Positions 45,780 through 58,858 of a stretch of 64,000 bases of DNA are shown piece by piece (the stretch's first letter is position 1; each line of letters starts with the position of its first letter). The translations under genes were made by a program, and so were the position numbers. The stretch covers positions 1 to 64,000 of the forward strand of contig JAHBMJ010003829.1 of assembly GCA_018398765.1 (NCBI GenBank), given 5' to 3'. The notes beneath the pieces were generated by a model. That model worked only from the letters and a program-made list of their open reading frames with translations, was not told the DNA's origin and made no database searches. This DNA is from Chromera velia. Its lineage: Eukaryota; Sar; Chromeraceae.

Positions 45780-46150
45780 TGAGGCCAAGTGGTAGAAGCT
45801 TGCCTCTCAAAGGAGCAAGTAGACTCGGAGGGCGTTGATTTAAGATACTACTATATGATCCTAGATATGATCAATGGAGGCATTTGGGGAAAAGGGTACG
45901 TAGAGAAGAGAACGTCGCTAGACTTTGAATCAGGTAAATGCTTGAGAAATTTGGCCGGATATATAAATTTTCTATTGGTGGAGTTTAAATTTAAGTAAAT
46001 TCCTAAACTTGAATTAATTCTTAGTGAATCTCGCACTTAGACTCTGACTTAGTACACTTAGTAGTAGTAGTCACCACCTAAGTAGTGCATGCCCTAGGTC
46101 ATACCACTTACTATCAAAATTCATTAAGAGTGAGAGCATTTAAAATGTTG
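45780..46150 (+). mobile_element. tRNA-derived SINE candidate
   Basis: A tRNA-like head begins at about 45780. GGCCAAGTGGTAGAAGC resembles a pol III A box, a CTTGC ... GCAAG stem follows, and GGCGTTGATTTAAGA is a degraded B-box-like sequence. It is followed by an unrelated AT-rich body to about 46150. It does not fold into a full modern tRNA, so a SINE or tRNA relic is more likely than a functional tRNA gene. Confidence 0.35.
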
Positions 46151-47033
46151 AATTCCATATAGCTATATCTAGGCGACGCACAGTGGTAAAAAAAAAAAAA
46201 AAACCTTTCCAGATTTTTTTTTTTCTTTTTTTCTACGAAGGATTTCCTAGAGCACCTCCAGGAGCACCTAGGGGAACACCTTTTAGAAGTACTTTTAAAC
46301 TAACTTCCTCGCGAACTTATTATTCAACTCAAAGTTTTAAACATCTTTCAACCCTAGTTTTAACCCTAGTTCTAGTCCTAGTTGTTATTGTACGTTTGTC
46401 TCTACTAGTGTCTCTACTAGTGTCTTCACCATTCCATCATCGACTTTGTTGAACACGGACCAACCGATCTTTTTTTTCTTGTTCAACTGCACTGTCACCA
46501 GACTAGTCACCAGACTTTTCTCTCTTCTCTTTGCTGTGTCTGTTAAAAAAACTAACCATGTCTTCTTGTTTTCCATTCACATTGACTTGCATCCACCATT
46601 TTTTTTTCGTAAATTCTGCAGCCACTTCAGTATCATCCCCACGTGGTATCGACTCGTACTCTTGGTTAAACACATTTTCATGGCTGGCTGCTGCATCTGC
46701 ATCATCACCTTGCTCATCCTCCTTCTCCTCCTCGTCTTCAGCATCTTTATACAGTTCTTCAGATGCAAAGCTGTCGACCTGGAAAACATCTTCCAACCTT
46801 TCTACTTCGTCAAGTGATAGTTCTCTCAGACACATCTGACGTCCTTCTTGCTTCCCTCCTCTAAAGGATGCCGGATGATGGACTAGGTGATGGAAAAAAA
46901 AAAGATCGTAGAGGGTGCCTGGCTGTCCGACTGGTTGAAAGAAGAAACTAGAAACGTTAGAGACAGAGACAGAATTTTTCCCCACCTTGCGAATCTCTCC
47001 CCTTTCTAATCAGAGAATCCGTCCAGACAGCGT

Positions 47034-47510
47034 TTGGCCATGCACCTTCTGAGTGAAAGGAAATGGCGTCCGAGAAGTGAAATGATAGAGTACAGTGTTG
47101 AACCTCTGCCAAAGAGTCTGTTGCAGTCCTCCGCAGGCTTCCGTACGCTTTTTAGGGCTCTCACAGGGGGAGATATAGATAGAACCCAACCAGAACAGCT
47201 GTGCGATAAATGTTTGTCCCCCTCGTGTGTGATCAAAGATGAGGTTCATGTTCTGACGGAATGTAAGGACACAGAAAGGGAACGGAATAAGCTGAAAGAA
47301 CTGTACGAAATTGCGAAGCAGAAAGCACCCATTGACATAAGAGTACAGATCGCACAACGCGTTGCAGGTGCAACCGGGAGGGGCACTTCTGATAATGAGA
47401 AAAAAATGAAGGATATGGTGTTACTGTTGTGCACAATTCTGCCTAGAAGCGGTTCCAAAGCTATAGCCGACTGTCTCAAGAAGGTCCATTCTGTCGATAA
47501 GGCAAGTTGA
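47034..47510 (+). CDS. Unknown protein with a Cys/His patch, inside the TIR element
   Basis: This 158-codon frame starts with ATG at 47034. It encodes LCDKCLSPSCVIKDEVHVL then TECKDTERERNKLKEL, a C-x2-C-x4-C ... H-x4-C arrangement like the zinc-knuckle tails found at the ends of some reverse transcriptases. The C-terminal half is helical and charged. No catalytic domain is visible. It may be a captured retroelement tail or a small element-encoded protein. Confidence 0.35.
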   Translation: MAMHLLSERKWRPRSEMIEYSVEPLPKSLLQSSAGFRTLFRALTGGDIDRTQPEQLCDKCLSPSCVIKDEVHVLTECKDTERERNKLKELYEIAKQKAPIDIRVQIAQRVAGATGRGTSDNEKKMKDMVLLLCTILPRSGSKAIADCLKKVHSVDKAS

Positions 47511-48089
47511 GGCGAATCGATCCGATTGGCATGCAGGCTTCCTCATCCCCCCCCCCCATGAATGTATGTTCTGGGTTGTCCTCAAAGCCTTGCTAGTGGC
47601 TTGGGATTTGGTGTCGCTAAATCTAGGATTTAACCCTCAATCATCATCAGTTCTAGTCCTAGTTGTTATTGTACGTTTGTCTCTACTAGTGTCTCTACTA
47701 GTGTCTTCACCATTCCATCATCGACTTTGTTGAACACGGACCAACTAATCTTTTTCCGCTTGTTCAACTACACTGTCACCAGACTTTTCTTTCTTTTCTT
47801 TGCTGTGTTTATTTAAAAAACTAACCATGTCTTCTTGTTTTCTATTCACATTGACTTGCATCTGCCCTTTCTTTCTCGTAAATTCTGCAGTCACTTCAGC
47901 ATTATTCCCATGCGGTATCGACTTGTGCTCTTGGCTTAACACATTTTCACGGCTGGCCGCTGCATTTGCATCATCACTTTGCTCATCCTCCTTCCTTCTC
48001 TCCCTCGTCTTCAGCATCTTCATACAGTTCTTCAGATGCAAAGCTGTCGACCTAGAAAACATCTTCCAACCATTCTACTTCATCAAGAA

Positions 48090-48819
48090 GACGAAGTGCT
48101 CTCTCCTCTACCGTCTCATTCCTCCTCCTCTCTTCTTTAGGGAAAAAAGTTTCTGGTTACACAGAGTGCAAGAGGCGCGCGGCCTTCTTCACTCCATCCT
48201 TAATTGCGCTCTTCAGCATCTCATCAGAGCAATTCTTCTGCGTAAGAAGAACCGGCTCGGTACTCCAATGGGGGATGTCTTAGACAGTTGTAGACCGGCC
48301 CTTCGTATGATGAATGTCATCCTGAAGGAAGAGAAGCCGGTCAAGCAAGTGAATGCTCCTCGTGCCCGGGCTGCTGGAAGGAAAGTTATTGAAAATTCTT
48401 CTGAATCAGATGATGATGCAACAGATGAGGAAGAGGAGAAAAAGAATGAAAAAGAGAAGAAGAAAGCCGTCAAGCCTATGATGATAACGGAGAGATTCAC
48501 TGAGACCTTCCGTGCAGGAGATTCTTTCTCTTGCGTGTTTCGTCCGAGAAATGACAGACAGGCAGAGTGGCTTAAAACAGTGCACCTCTATGCAAAAGAC
48601 TTAGTTGAGCAGAAATGGAAAACGAACGGAGGGACTGAGAAGGTGAAACTGATGTGGCTCTCAGAAGACTACACAAGACAGAAAGAGAGGGATCGTCTCA
48701 GCGTTCAGCAGCAACAGAAACTCAATGTAATGCTTAAGCAGTGTGAGGAGAACGGAGGCCAGACAATTCGCGTTGTTGACCTCCTGAGTGATTACAAGGC
48801 CATCACAAAGATTGGGTAA
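48090..48819 (+). CDS. Unknown acidic/basic protein inside the TIR element
   Basis: The open plus-strand frame encodes GDVLDSCRPALRMMNVILKE, an acidic stretch (SESDDDATDEEEEKKNEKE), then a globular-looking part with ITERFTETFRAGDSFSCVF and QAEWLKTVHLYAKDLVEQKW, ending with TAA near 48819. The upstream limit is uncertain because the frame continues into the duplicated block (47651-48087), whose own coding seems to be on the other strand. No family recognised. Confidence 0.35.
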
Positions 48820-49958
48820 ATACGGTGGTCTTTGTTCCTACTTTTGCTTCCTTTGTTTTGTATGTTCGTTTCAGATGGTCCGCGTATTCATCTGAGAGAC
48901 GCTGTCAGTTAGATAGACACAGACACAAAGACGCACACACATACACATACGTCTGTGGTGGTTCTCTCAAACACATCTGACGTCCCTCTTGCTTCCCTCC
49001 TCTGAGGGATACCGGGTGATGGACTAGGTGATGGACCAACTGAGTGTGAGAGACGAGGGAGACAGAGGGAGTGACCCGGTCCGTCATTTCACCATTCATA
49101 CTAATTAAAAAATGAATGAAGTCTGCGTGTATGGCACTGCACATAGTAACCATCGTAAAAAGGGATTACAGGAACAAAGGCAAGCGGGCAAACGAAGGGA
49201 AAAAGGGGCTTTCTTTTGTCCTATGCAAAGAGTGACAAGAAGGATGGATGCATGGATGCAGACAGAAGAGCAGACAGAGGAGAAGTTCTTTGACTAGCTC
49301 TTTGATGATATCTAGGACGATATACATTTCGAAGCTCTAGTCAAAGCTAGTTTTGGTCAATCTTTTTAAGCGTTTACCAAGCTAAAAGTGAAACTGAGAT
49401 CCTAGATATGATTCAAACTCTAGTTGAAGCTAGTCATTTAACCTTTATTTTTTTTTACATATACAATAAAATTTTAAATAAAAAAAAAAAGAATAGACGT
49501 TTTCAGATTTTTTTTTTTTTTACCACTGTGCGTCGCCTAGAGCTATATATGGTTCGCGCCAGGGTTTGTGACAACACTGTTTGCCTTTGAAATTTTAAAT
49601 TCAATGTAATGTCACGGTCCATGTTGAATTTATCTAAGCTAGTATCCGAGTATATTCTATGGTAAATTCTACTAAAATGATAGTAAAATCCCCAATAAGA
49701 ATTATATTAAAGAATATAAAAATAAGGATTTATGTTTCGGATTCCTCTCCGGCTAGCTCTACGGTCCACTAACAAGGGTAGACATGCATGCATAAAAATC
49801 CAGTAAATTTCATGTATAAATTCTATTAAATACCACTAAATTCCTAGAGAAATTGCTTCGGTCTACACTTCAAGGTTCAGTTTTGTACGGAAATCATCTA
49901 GGAAATCATGTATGTAACAGCATGTTTATGAGTTGGTGTTATTAAATTCGATAAATTA

Positions 49959-51254
49959 CAGGGTTGCCGATTTTTTTGGCGGTAGACAAGCTTCATTAAT
50001 CTTTATTACCGATAACCGGTAATTACCGGCAGAGTTTGCTGGCAGTTGGCAAAGACTTGGCAGAATTCTAACAGTCACTAACACTTTTCAATAACCTAAG
50101 TCCTAGGTTATAAGTCAATCAATCAATCACTTAAGGCTAAACTTAAGATCAATTCAAAAAGTTAATGCGTCATCTGTAGGGACAGCTATGTGGCCAGTGT
50201 GCTTGAAGATGACGTAGGTCGAAGCGATGGGTCCCGTTTTACACTTGGCGTCCACAGATAGAGAACCGCTGGCCGCAATGACCATAGCTGGCCCAGACAG
50301 ATACACCCGCGCGATTCCAACAACGGAGAGGAGTCTGAGGAAGAGAGCGAGGAAGAAGAGGAGGAGAGGGGAGGGGATACGGAGGAAGAGCTGGGAGATG
50401 ATGTCGAGGCAAACAGGGGGGGCAGAGTAGAGGAAGAGGTGCAAGTACAAGAAGAGGAGGCGGGGGGAGAAAGGCCCAGAGACCTGCCACCTTCAGAAAG
50501 AAGAGGGAAGAAAAGAGGGAGACGCAGCATAGAAGAAGAAGGCTCTCCAAAAAAAGCTGTGATTCGTGTTTTCCCCCCCTCTGCCCCAGCCTCTGCTGGT
50601 GTTCGGTCTCCTCAGGCGCTGGTCGCTTCGGCTTTTTTTTACAGCTGCGGTGCAGCAGCCGCATCCGCCCCTTCCTCTTTCCGTCCGAGACTACCTAGCC
50701 CTAGACCCAGCCTAACCCAGCCGCACCATGGGGGGAGCTCGAGGAGGCAATGTTCTTCTTGCTCCTCCCCCCTCAGTAAACCGGGCAGGGGCTGCACAAA
50801 TACAGAGCCGCAGGCTTACTACCTCCTCGTTTTTCAGAAAGAAGTAGACTTTTTCCGTCTCTTACTTTGATCGCTCTCTAACGACGGTCAAGGCCTGATA
50901 TATAGAGAAACAGAACAGTGAGAGATGAAGCAAAGTCAAAAAAGAGAGTAGTTGTTGGATAGACGCTGTCATAGAGCTGTTAGAACTTTTTGCCACTTAT
51001 AGGGGTGAAGAAGCTAAAAATTTATATTTTTATATATATATATATATATATTTTTGTGAATAGGCTTTTCAAATGCCAATAAACACTTAAAAACATGTTT
51101 TTGAAGGTTGGCGCCGCAGGCGAAATTTTTTTTTTTTTGGACCCTAATTTTTATCATTTTTTTTGTTGGTAAAAGGAAGGCAGACTGAGGCCATTACCGG
51201 TTACCGGCAATTGCCGGTAGACTAGACCTGTTACCGACCAGAAAAGCAACCCTG
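49959..51254. mobile_element. hAT-like DNA element, 1.3 kb, probably non-autonomous
   Basis: The ends are CAGGGTTGC (49959-49967) and its exact reverse complement GCAACCCTG (51246-51254). Subterminal ACCGGTAATTACCGG-like sequence occurs at both ends in inverted orientation. The flanking 8-mers ATAAATTA and ACAAATCA match at 6 of 8 positions, consistent with an aged 8-bp target duplication, the hallmark of hAT elements. Inside, a plus-strand frame (about 50310-50868) encodes a Glu-rich segment followed by Ser/Pro/Ala-rich sequence and no transposase core. A TA microsatellite lies near 51030. Confidence 0.6.
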
Positions 51255-51871
51255 ACAAATCATAATGAATTAATTAATGATATAATCAACTAGTGACGCC
51301 CAGATAATCAATTCGATCTAGCAATTTATGATAATACACTCATTGAAGTATTGTCACTGTATTGAGTGCACATTTTGTTAAACAACTTGAAATAAATTTG
51401 TATACAGAAGGATCTGTACATGGATCACATGCATGCATGGCCAAACGCATGCATAAATGCTGTTGTACATCAATGATGACAGCCTTCAACTTAGGCTTCA
51501 AGTTGATTGAATTATTTGGAACACAGACCACTCTAGAGACCAGCCGACGAAGGAAGCCGGCCGAAGACTATAGGTGGAAGCCCTGAAACGCAACTGAATT
51601 CCGAGTACGAAATCGAGTCTCCATTGATCGATGGTTTCGCATCCGAGTTCGCATCTCTCTCTGTGCACGTTTCTCCGCCTCTCCTAGCGCCTCTCCATAC
51701 GGACACAAGGTTCACTGCATGGTTGAACGCAGAACGGCAGTCTGCCAATCACGGGAGACTCCTGGAGCGACCAACACAGGGATCAGAGTGCTCTCCCGTC
51801 TCCTTCCGTTCACAACAGAGAGGACATCCATGTCTCTGCAGTCAGACTTTCCTTCTTTCTCTCTCCTCTGT
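51255..51871. other. Region 3' of the CPAP-like gene
   Basis: No gene is recognised. The part next to 51872 should carry the 3' UTR of the minus-strand gene. Confidence 0.45.
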
Positions 51872-52075
51872 CTAGGAAGAGCCTGAGGCAGACGGAGCCC
51901 GAACACTCTTCACAGCCCCATTTGGGAACAGAATGTCTTTGCTGCCGTCGGCGCTGTGCTGTTCTACCTGATTAGAAGGGAACCTGCATGACAGAAAACA
52001 AAGAAAGAAAGAAACACACGCATACAGACAGGCGATGGGAAGAAATAACAGAGGAGACTCGACGCACGCACGAGC

Positions 52076-52121
<46 letters not shown>

Positions 52122-55100
52122 GGTATGTTTCTTTTTCGCCTCTTTTCGTTTCTTCTTTTCACGTACACAACAGACAGGCAGAGCAATCATCCGTACAGAG
52201 TAGCACTCTCTTTCTCTCTCTGGGAATCCTACAGGATGCATTTGCCGTGTACCACTCAAAGAGTCCATGAAAGCTTCTGTGGAATCTGGTGTCATTTCTC
52301 TCCCTGTCGCTGCCCTGCCCCGCTGAATCTTCAAGCACAGATCCATGAAAGCATGCGCCATCCCCCCCTCCCTCCCACCTGTACATTTGTGTGCCATCAG
52401 GAAGAGAGACCTGCACAGTGCCTGCATCCAGATAGTGGTAGTACTGCAAACAGAGAGGGAGGGAGGGAGGGAGGGGGCGGAGACAACGATCATACAGAAC
52501 AAACCAATAAACAAACAAACAAACAAACAGACAGACAAAACAAACAATCGAAACAAACAAAAAAACCAAACAAAACAAAGAACAAATAAAAAAAAAAAAC
52601 AAAAAAAAAAACAATTAATTAATTCAGTTCCTTCCCGTTCCCAAGGGAAAGAATACAGATGCAGAAAGAGATACACATCTTGATGCAAGAACGAGGAGAG
52701 GAGACAGAACGGCTGAGCTGAGAAGAGAAGAACGGAAGAAGACAACAACTGCACCCACCACAGTGCCGTCCTCGAGCACCTCCTTTCTGTCTCCGTTCAG
52801 AAACAGCACCGAGGCTCTCCCGCAGGGCCACTGAACTTTGCGGAGACCACTGGAGGGGAAAATCACCTCGCGACGTCCTGCAAGGAAGGAAGGAAGGAAG
52901 GAAGGAAGGAAGGAGGAGGGAGAGAGACCGCATGAGCAGTTCGAGTTGATCCTGTCTCGATCCTCCGAAGCAATATGGCAGGAGGGAGGGAGGGAGGGAG
53001 GGAGGGAACAGACACTCAGCAACCAAAGAGAAACTGAGCGAAACGACAGCTGGACAGTAAAACCTTCTTTCCTTCTCTGGGGACGGAAACTGACTGAAGA
53101 AGGCACCCAGGCAAGGCCGCAGAGAAGAACAAAACTCGAGAAGCCAGAAGGTAAGAAGAGAAGTAGAGAGGAGAGGGAGGAAAGGAGAAAAGAGGGAAAG
53201 TGCGATCTTTCTTCCATCTCTCGAAGCCCCCCTGTCCCCTCTGAAAGAAATCCTCGACAGAGAACGACAGGGCTCGATAGGCAATCTCCGAAGAACGACA
53301 GGCAATCACTCCAGGCCAACCGATGGCGCCACGCTGCTATGCATATCTTTTTTCTGTGCAGATTCAATGCATTCAGAAGAGACAGACAAACCGTCTGCAA
53401 AGGCAAGATCTCGACGGCCATCTGCTCCGACGTTTTCCCTCACCAGGCCTCCTTTACCTTCTCCGTCTCCCCCCCCCGCTTCTGCCTCTCTCAGCCTTGC
53501 CTGGAGATCCCGCAAAGGGCCCCAAAAGTCAAAACTCAAAAGCCGAAGGGAGACGGAGGTGGACTCTGAGGAAGAAGCGGCAGGTACAGCGTGTACACTT
53601 GCCCGAGGGTCGGTCTGACGATCTCCGGGTGGAGGAGAAGAAGAGATGGGAGAATGCCCAGAGGCAGAGGCGGGTTCTGCTTTCGCTCTGCCTCCTTCTT
53701 TCTCTCTCTCGTCGAGCCGGCGCTCCCCTGTCTCCTCTTTTCTGAAAGAACGAGAATGGAGACCATTACTGCCAATCGCTTCTCCTCTCTTCACACACCC
53801 GTCAGACGAACCAGAAGCACCCACGCTCCCGTGACGATGCCCGAATCCCTCCTCCTCATCACAGGTTCCAGACAAATCCTCCATCTCCCTCTCTCTCATC
53901 CTCCCTCCCTCTTCGCTCTCTAACTCTCCAGACCACTCTCTGTATCCATCTCCCCCCTCTTCCACTCGACCATCTACAGGAGAAAACGGAAATTCTCCAC
54001 CTCCTTTCGCACCTCCAGCTGCCTCGAACAGAGCAGACGGCCCTGTCGACTTCTCTCCCCTTCCTCCCGACACGACCCGTTGCTCATTGTGGGATTCAAA
54101 TCGGTGGGAGAACTTTCTTTCTCCTGTCACCCCTGTGAGCCCCTCAACATCCGTCTCCGTCTCCCCGTCCATCCCCACGTCCATCTCCATATCCGGGTAC
54201 TCCCAGAAATCGTCCTCCTCCTTTGCCGCCCGTCTCCTAGAGGCAGGCTGAGGCAGACCGGGCCTCCTCGCATGGGACGAAGAAGCAGACGCGGGGGCAA
54301 CAGGGGGTGCAGGGGGGAGAGAACTGCCGGGGGCCGAGGGAAGAGCAAAGATGTCTCTTCCCCCTCGAGAACCGAAATAAGAGGAGGAGGAGGCGGGGGA
54401 GGGGGAGGGCCCCGGCTGTTGAGATTCCTGGGTCCTTCTGTCACGCTGGTCCTGTACATAAATGGTGGTTCCAGAAGGCACGAGGGCGTCTTCTCCCTCA
54501 AGGGAGAACTCTTCAGAGCCCTGAGGGTACCCCAGCTCTCTGCTCTTCTCACGCCCCCCCCCTCCATCGATTTCTTCTTCGTGGGTGTCGATTTGGGAGG
54601 ACTCCTCTCCCCTCTGTTTGCTGCCGCTGCCTTTTGAGTCTTGCCCATGCCCCATGTTCAGACCCTCAGCTTGGGACCTGTCTCTTCTGACCCCCGAAGG
54701 ACCCCTACTGGACCCTCGGGGGGGACGTCTCCCCCCTCTCCCACTGCTCCCCGCCAACACAGCAGAGGGATCAGTTGAGGAGAGACCGACTGAAGGGGGT
54801 ACAGGGGTGGCGGCGGCGCTACCGAAGCGAGAGCCCGGGTCTCCCACCCGCCCGCCGCCACCCGCAGCAGAGGACCTGCAGGTACTCAGAGCCCCTCCAC
54901 TTGACTCTCCTGCAGACACACACAACCACACGGAACGAAATGCAGAGAGAGCATCTCTTGCGATCAGATTGTGTACAGGGTGCTGTTCAATCCTTTCGTC
55001 CGACTGAAGTGCGGTCAAACTGGTTGACAAAAATTCCGAACGACAGACAAGTCGATGGGAAAAGAAAATCAAGGCACAAAAAGAGGGAGAGGAAAGGCAA

Positions 55101-56884
55101 AGGACAGTCAGAGAGCAGTCACACACAACACAGATGCAACGGAAAGAAGAAACCTTTGCTCACCATTTCTCCCTCCCATCCGAGCACCCGTGCCGTTTCC
55201 TCCTCCTCCTCCTGCCGAACTTGCAGCAGCAGCAGCTGCTAGTCGCTCCTTGGCGATTCGGGTTGCGAGTCTCTCGGTAAGCTCCCGCTTTTCGGCCTCG
55301 AGGGAGATAATGCGGTCCTTCTGCTCTTGGCTCTGCAGGCATGGACATATTCATGCAGGTGAGTTATTCTCTGAATCTGTGAATCAAATGTGCACTCACT
55401 CACCCAGACGACGACGAGACGGACGAGGTCTGCGGGGCGAAAGAGAGGTCAGATCGATCAGACAGAGGTTTTGATTACAATCTCTCTCCCTCCCTCCACC
55501 CAGCGACCCACCTGTTTTGCGAGCCCTTCCAGCTGCTTGCTGAGTCTCTGCACGGTCGCCTTCGCTCTTGCCTCTGTGTTGGCAAGCTTGGCCTGCAGGA
55601 GTGATCGGAGGAATGGAGGAGAGGAGAGGACCGTCCGAGGCGTCCGTTAAACTTTCAGAGCGACAAAAGGAAGGAGCAACCAATCCTTTCCGTGGGTATA
55701 ATTAACTGTCTTTGTTTCTTTACTTGAGTGTGAAGGAATGGGGCAGCAAAGAAGAACAGTTCGGTCAGCGGTGTGAAGCCAGGAAGTAGATGGAACAGGA
55801 GTGAATCAATCGGCCCATGGAAGAAAAATCAAGTCAAGCAGTTCAACTGAGAGTCCAAAATGGGATCCTCAGACCCCGCAACCCCCCCCACTTTCTCCGC
55901 TTTCTTTCCTCTCTTTCTCTCTGCGTCTTTGTCGAAAAACAAACGAGCCTAGAAGTGAACGAATGGAAGGGAGAATGCCCAGGCAGACCAGAGCTTTGAA
56001 CGACGAGCTTCCTTCAGAAAAGCACAGGCACGGAAGCAAGCAGGAACACACCTGTCTCCAAACACAAGAGCACATTATTCTCTTTGAAGCAGAGCACCGA
56101 CCACGTCAAGATACAATGAGATCATAAACAGACAGACAGAGAGACAAAAACAGACCTGGAGATCCTTCACTGTTGCCGTGGCCTCTGTCAGCTCCCGTTC
56201 TCTCTTCTCATGGAGGGCGGCACTGGCTCTCTGCCTCTCCCGCTCAGCTGCACACACACAGACAGACAGACAAAGGGGCCCAGATAAAAACGGAGCATCC
56301 ATCCATCAAGGAGGTGTGTGTCTCAAAACAGACTCAACAAGAGAAGGTGGAGGCAAAAACAGAATCGCAAAAAATATCCCACACCCCTGCACCCGCAGAG
56401 CAGCGATGTCCCGCCAAGAGAAGAAAGAGGGGCGGGAGAGTTACAAGGAAAAGGAGACGAATCCCGAGAAAAGCCGCAAAGGAAAACACGGAGACACAGC
56501 CAAGGTCTACAGGAGCATCTGATGTCCGTATGAGCTCTCTTCTAGAGACTGGGGAAGACCGGCGGATTGGAAGGGCCGTCTTCTTGCAGAGATAAGTAGA
56601 CACACAGGTTCTTTGTATTTGCCCTCAGAAAGAGTCATTTCAAACAAGAGGACAAACACGAAAAAATGCCTCGCACACAACTCTCTGTGCTCGCCCTCGA
56701 CATGCCACTCGAGACTGACTGTCAAGGCGTTTCCTTTCTTTCGCGAGGCGCTTCTTCTCTTCCTCCACCTGCACAGCCGCCTCTTCCCTCTCTCGGAGGA
56801 ACTCCTCGGCCAGTCTCTCTGCACCCATACAGCCAGACGGACATTCATACACGTAACCGGGGGGCGTGCACGAACAATCGTCCA

Positions 56885-56944
<60 letters not shown>

Positions 56945-58805
56945 AGAAAGGAACTCTGAGAAAGACGTACATTGAAGAGGAACATCATGAATTCACACCC
57001 GGAACATCTGAACCGACCGTCTCCCCTCCCCCCTAAGCCTCATTCACTTAGACAACTGACCGACCTCTTTGTTTTCTCGTCTCCTGCAGCTCCGCCTCTC
57101 TTTCCACTCTCAGGCGTCTGCACTTTTCGTTCTCCTTTCTGAACCTCTCGATCTCTGCCTCAAGTTGGGACGCCTTCTCCTGCAGTGAATGAACACACCC
57201 ATGCAGCGACATCATCAAAATCAACACAAAGAAAAGAGAGGGTACAGTGGGACAGAAACAGAAAGAGAACGACAGTCTTTTGTGAGAGAGAAGAACCAAA
57301 AAGTTGACAGGGTTGGGAAGGTAGAAACGAAGGGAAAAGCAGCAGAAGAAGGGACAGGATCGAAAACGAAAGAAAAGCATGATCGGGGACGACGTACAAA
57401 ACGCGCGAAACCTCTTTTTGCCGAGAGACAGACGTCTCAACAATTGTCTTCGCGAAAGACCAAACAGAGAGAGAGAAACAACGAATCTCTTTCTCAACCG
57501 ACCTTCACTAGATGCCCAAAACCTCCACTGTCACCCGGCGGTGCAGCAGACGGGAGGGTTGAGCCTGCCAGACCGTCCTCTGCACCTTGGAGGCCTCTGC
57601 TGGTGTTGTTCCTGCCTCCCCCTCCTGCTGCTGTTGACGAGGCCGCAGAGGGGAGATGTATCTTTGCATACCCCCCTCCGCGTCCTCTGTCTCCCTTTCT
57701 CGTCTCCCCCTCCTCCCATGCAGGTCGCAGAGAGGGGACCACAGGAGTCGGTCCGTTGGAGTCACTCTCCTCTTCTCCATCCTCTGAACCCCCCCTCCCT
57801 GCTCCGTGGGAACGGCCTCTGGCTGTGGAAGCAGACGCGTTTGGATTGAAGGCAAAAGCCCGACAGACTAGGGCAGAGACGGGTGCAGGGGGGCGACGGG
57901 GGCCGAGGGAGGAAGAGGGCGGCCTGGATCCTGCAAATCTCAGAGCGCTGCCGTCAGCTGCCTCCTCCTTATCTTGGGGATCCTCTCTCTCAGCCTCAGA
58001 GTCCATCTCTGACAGAGCGGCTGCACTGTCGGTTTGACTGTGAGGACCCCCTCCTCTTGTCTCTCTCTGTGCTCTCTGCCTTCTCTTCTGCTCTTCTATC
58101 TCCCTCTCTGCCTCCGCCACCGCCCTCTCGCGGGCCCTGAACCATGAGGCGTCGAGGAACGCCCCTCCCCCTCCTCGCCCTTCTTTCTCTTCCGACTGCT
58201 GCTGCTGCTGCTGTTGCTGCTGCATGGAGATGGAGGAGCCCCCTCTTCCCTCCCCCAACTGAGTGAGGAACTCGAGAGTGTCGTCTCTCTCTGACTCCCC
58301 CCGCACCTGCCCCTGCGCAGTGCCCCGACGAACCCTGGGGCCCTGAAAACGCACCCCTCTTTCCCCTCTCGTCTTTATAGCCCCGGCTGAAGTCGGACTC
58401 TGAGTCTCACTCTGCTGGTCCTCGTCAGTCCACAAATCACCGTTGTTGGGGGGGACTTCTTGCATGGGCACTTTCTGTTGAATCCTCTCAGCACCCCTCA
58501 GGCCGCCGGCAGAACGCACGGAAGGACTCGCACCGTCAGACCCTCCCCGCACAAAAGACGGGGGATCTCTCTGGCGGCCACCAGAAGACCAGCCTGCTTT
58601 CTGCTGGACTCCTGCCATCCCTCCCCTTTCTGACTGCTGTGCGTGTGCGTGCGTCGTATCCTCCCCTGGAGGGGGGGCGGAGGAATCGGAGACTAGAGCC
58701 TGCCGATGAAGGTCTCGCGCAGAGATGGAGGAGGCTGTGGGGGGCTTTCCTGTCCGGCCCCCCTGCTTGTCCGCTTCAGGAAGACTCGACGATGCTGGGC
58801 GTATC

Positions 58806-58858
<53 letters not shown>

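Larger units (their letters stand above)
46155..49552. mobile_element. 3.4-kb element with terminal inverted repeats and internal duplications
   Basis: CTAGGCGACGCACAGTGGTA (46169-46188) is matched exactly by its reverse complement at 49521-49540. The inverted similarity extends outward through CCATAT-AGCT sequence to about 46155 and 49552 and inward through an A run. Inside, about 440 bp is duplicated directly (46370-46816 and 47651-48087), and about 76 bp recurs at 46820-46895 and 48959-49037. A plus-strand frame at 47034-47510 has a zinc-knuckle-like patch (CDKCLSPSC then EVHVLTEC). Another to 48819 encodes an acidic/Lys-rich segment and an unrecognised C-terminal region. No transposase is recognised, so it is probably a non-autonomous or gene-capturing DNA element. 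No clear target duplication is visible. Confidence 0.6.

Noticed and set aside
45780-45855. A functional tRNA gene
   Set aside because: The A box and one stem are present, but the acceptor stem and a proper T arm are not.
54080-54637. Plus-strand frames across 52.6-61 kb
   Set aside because: They are shadows of the large CPAP-like exons on the minus strand, in low-complexity sequence that leaves both strands open.
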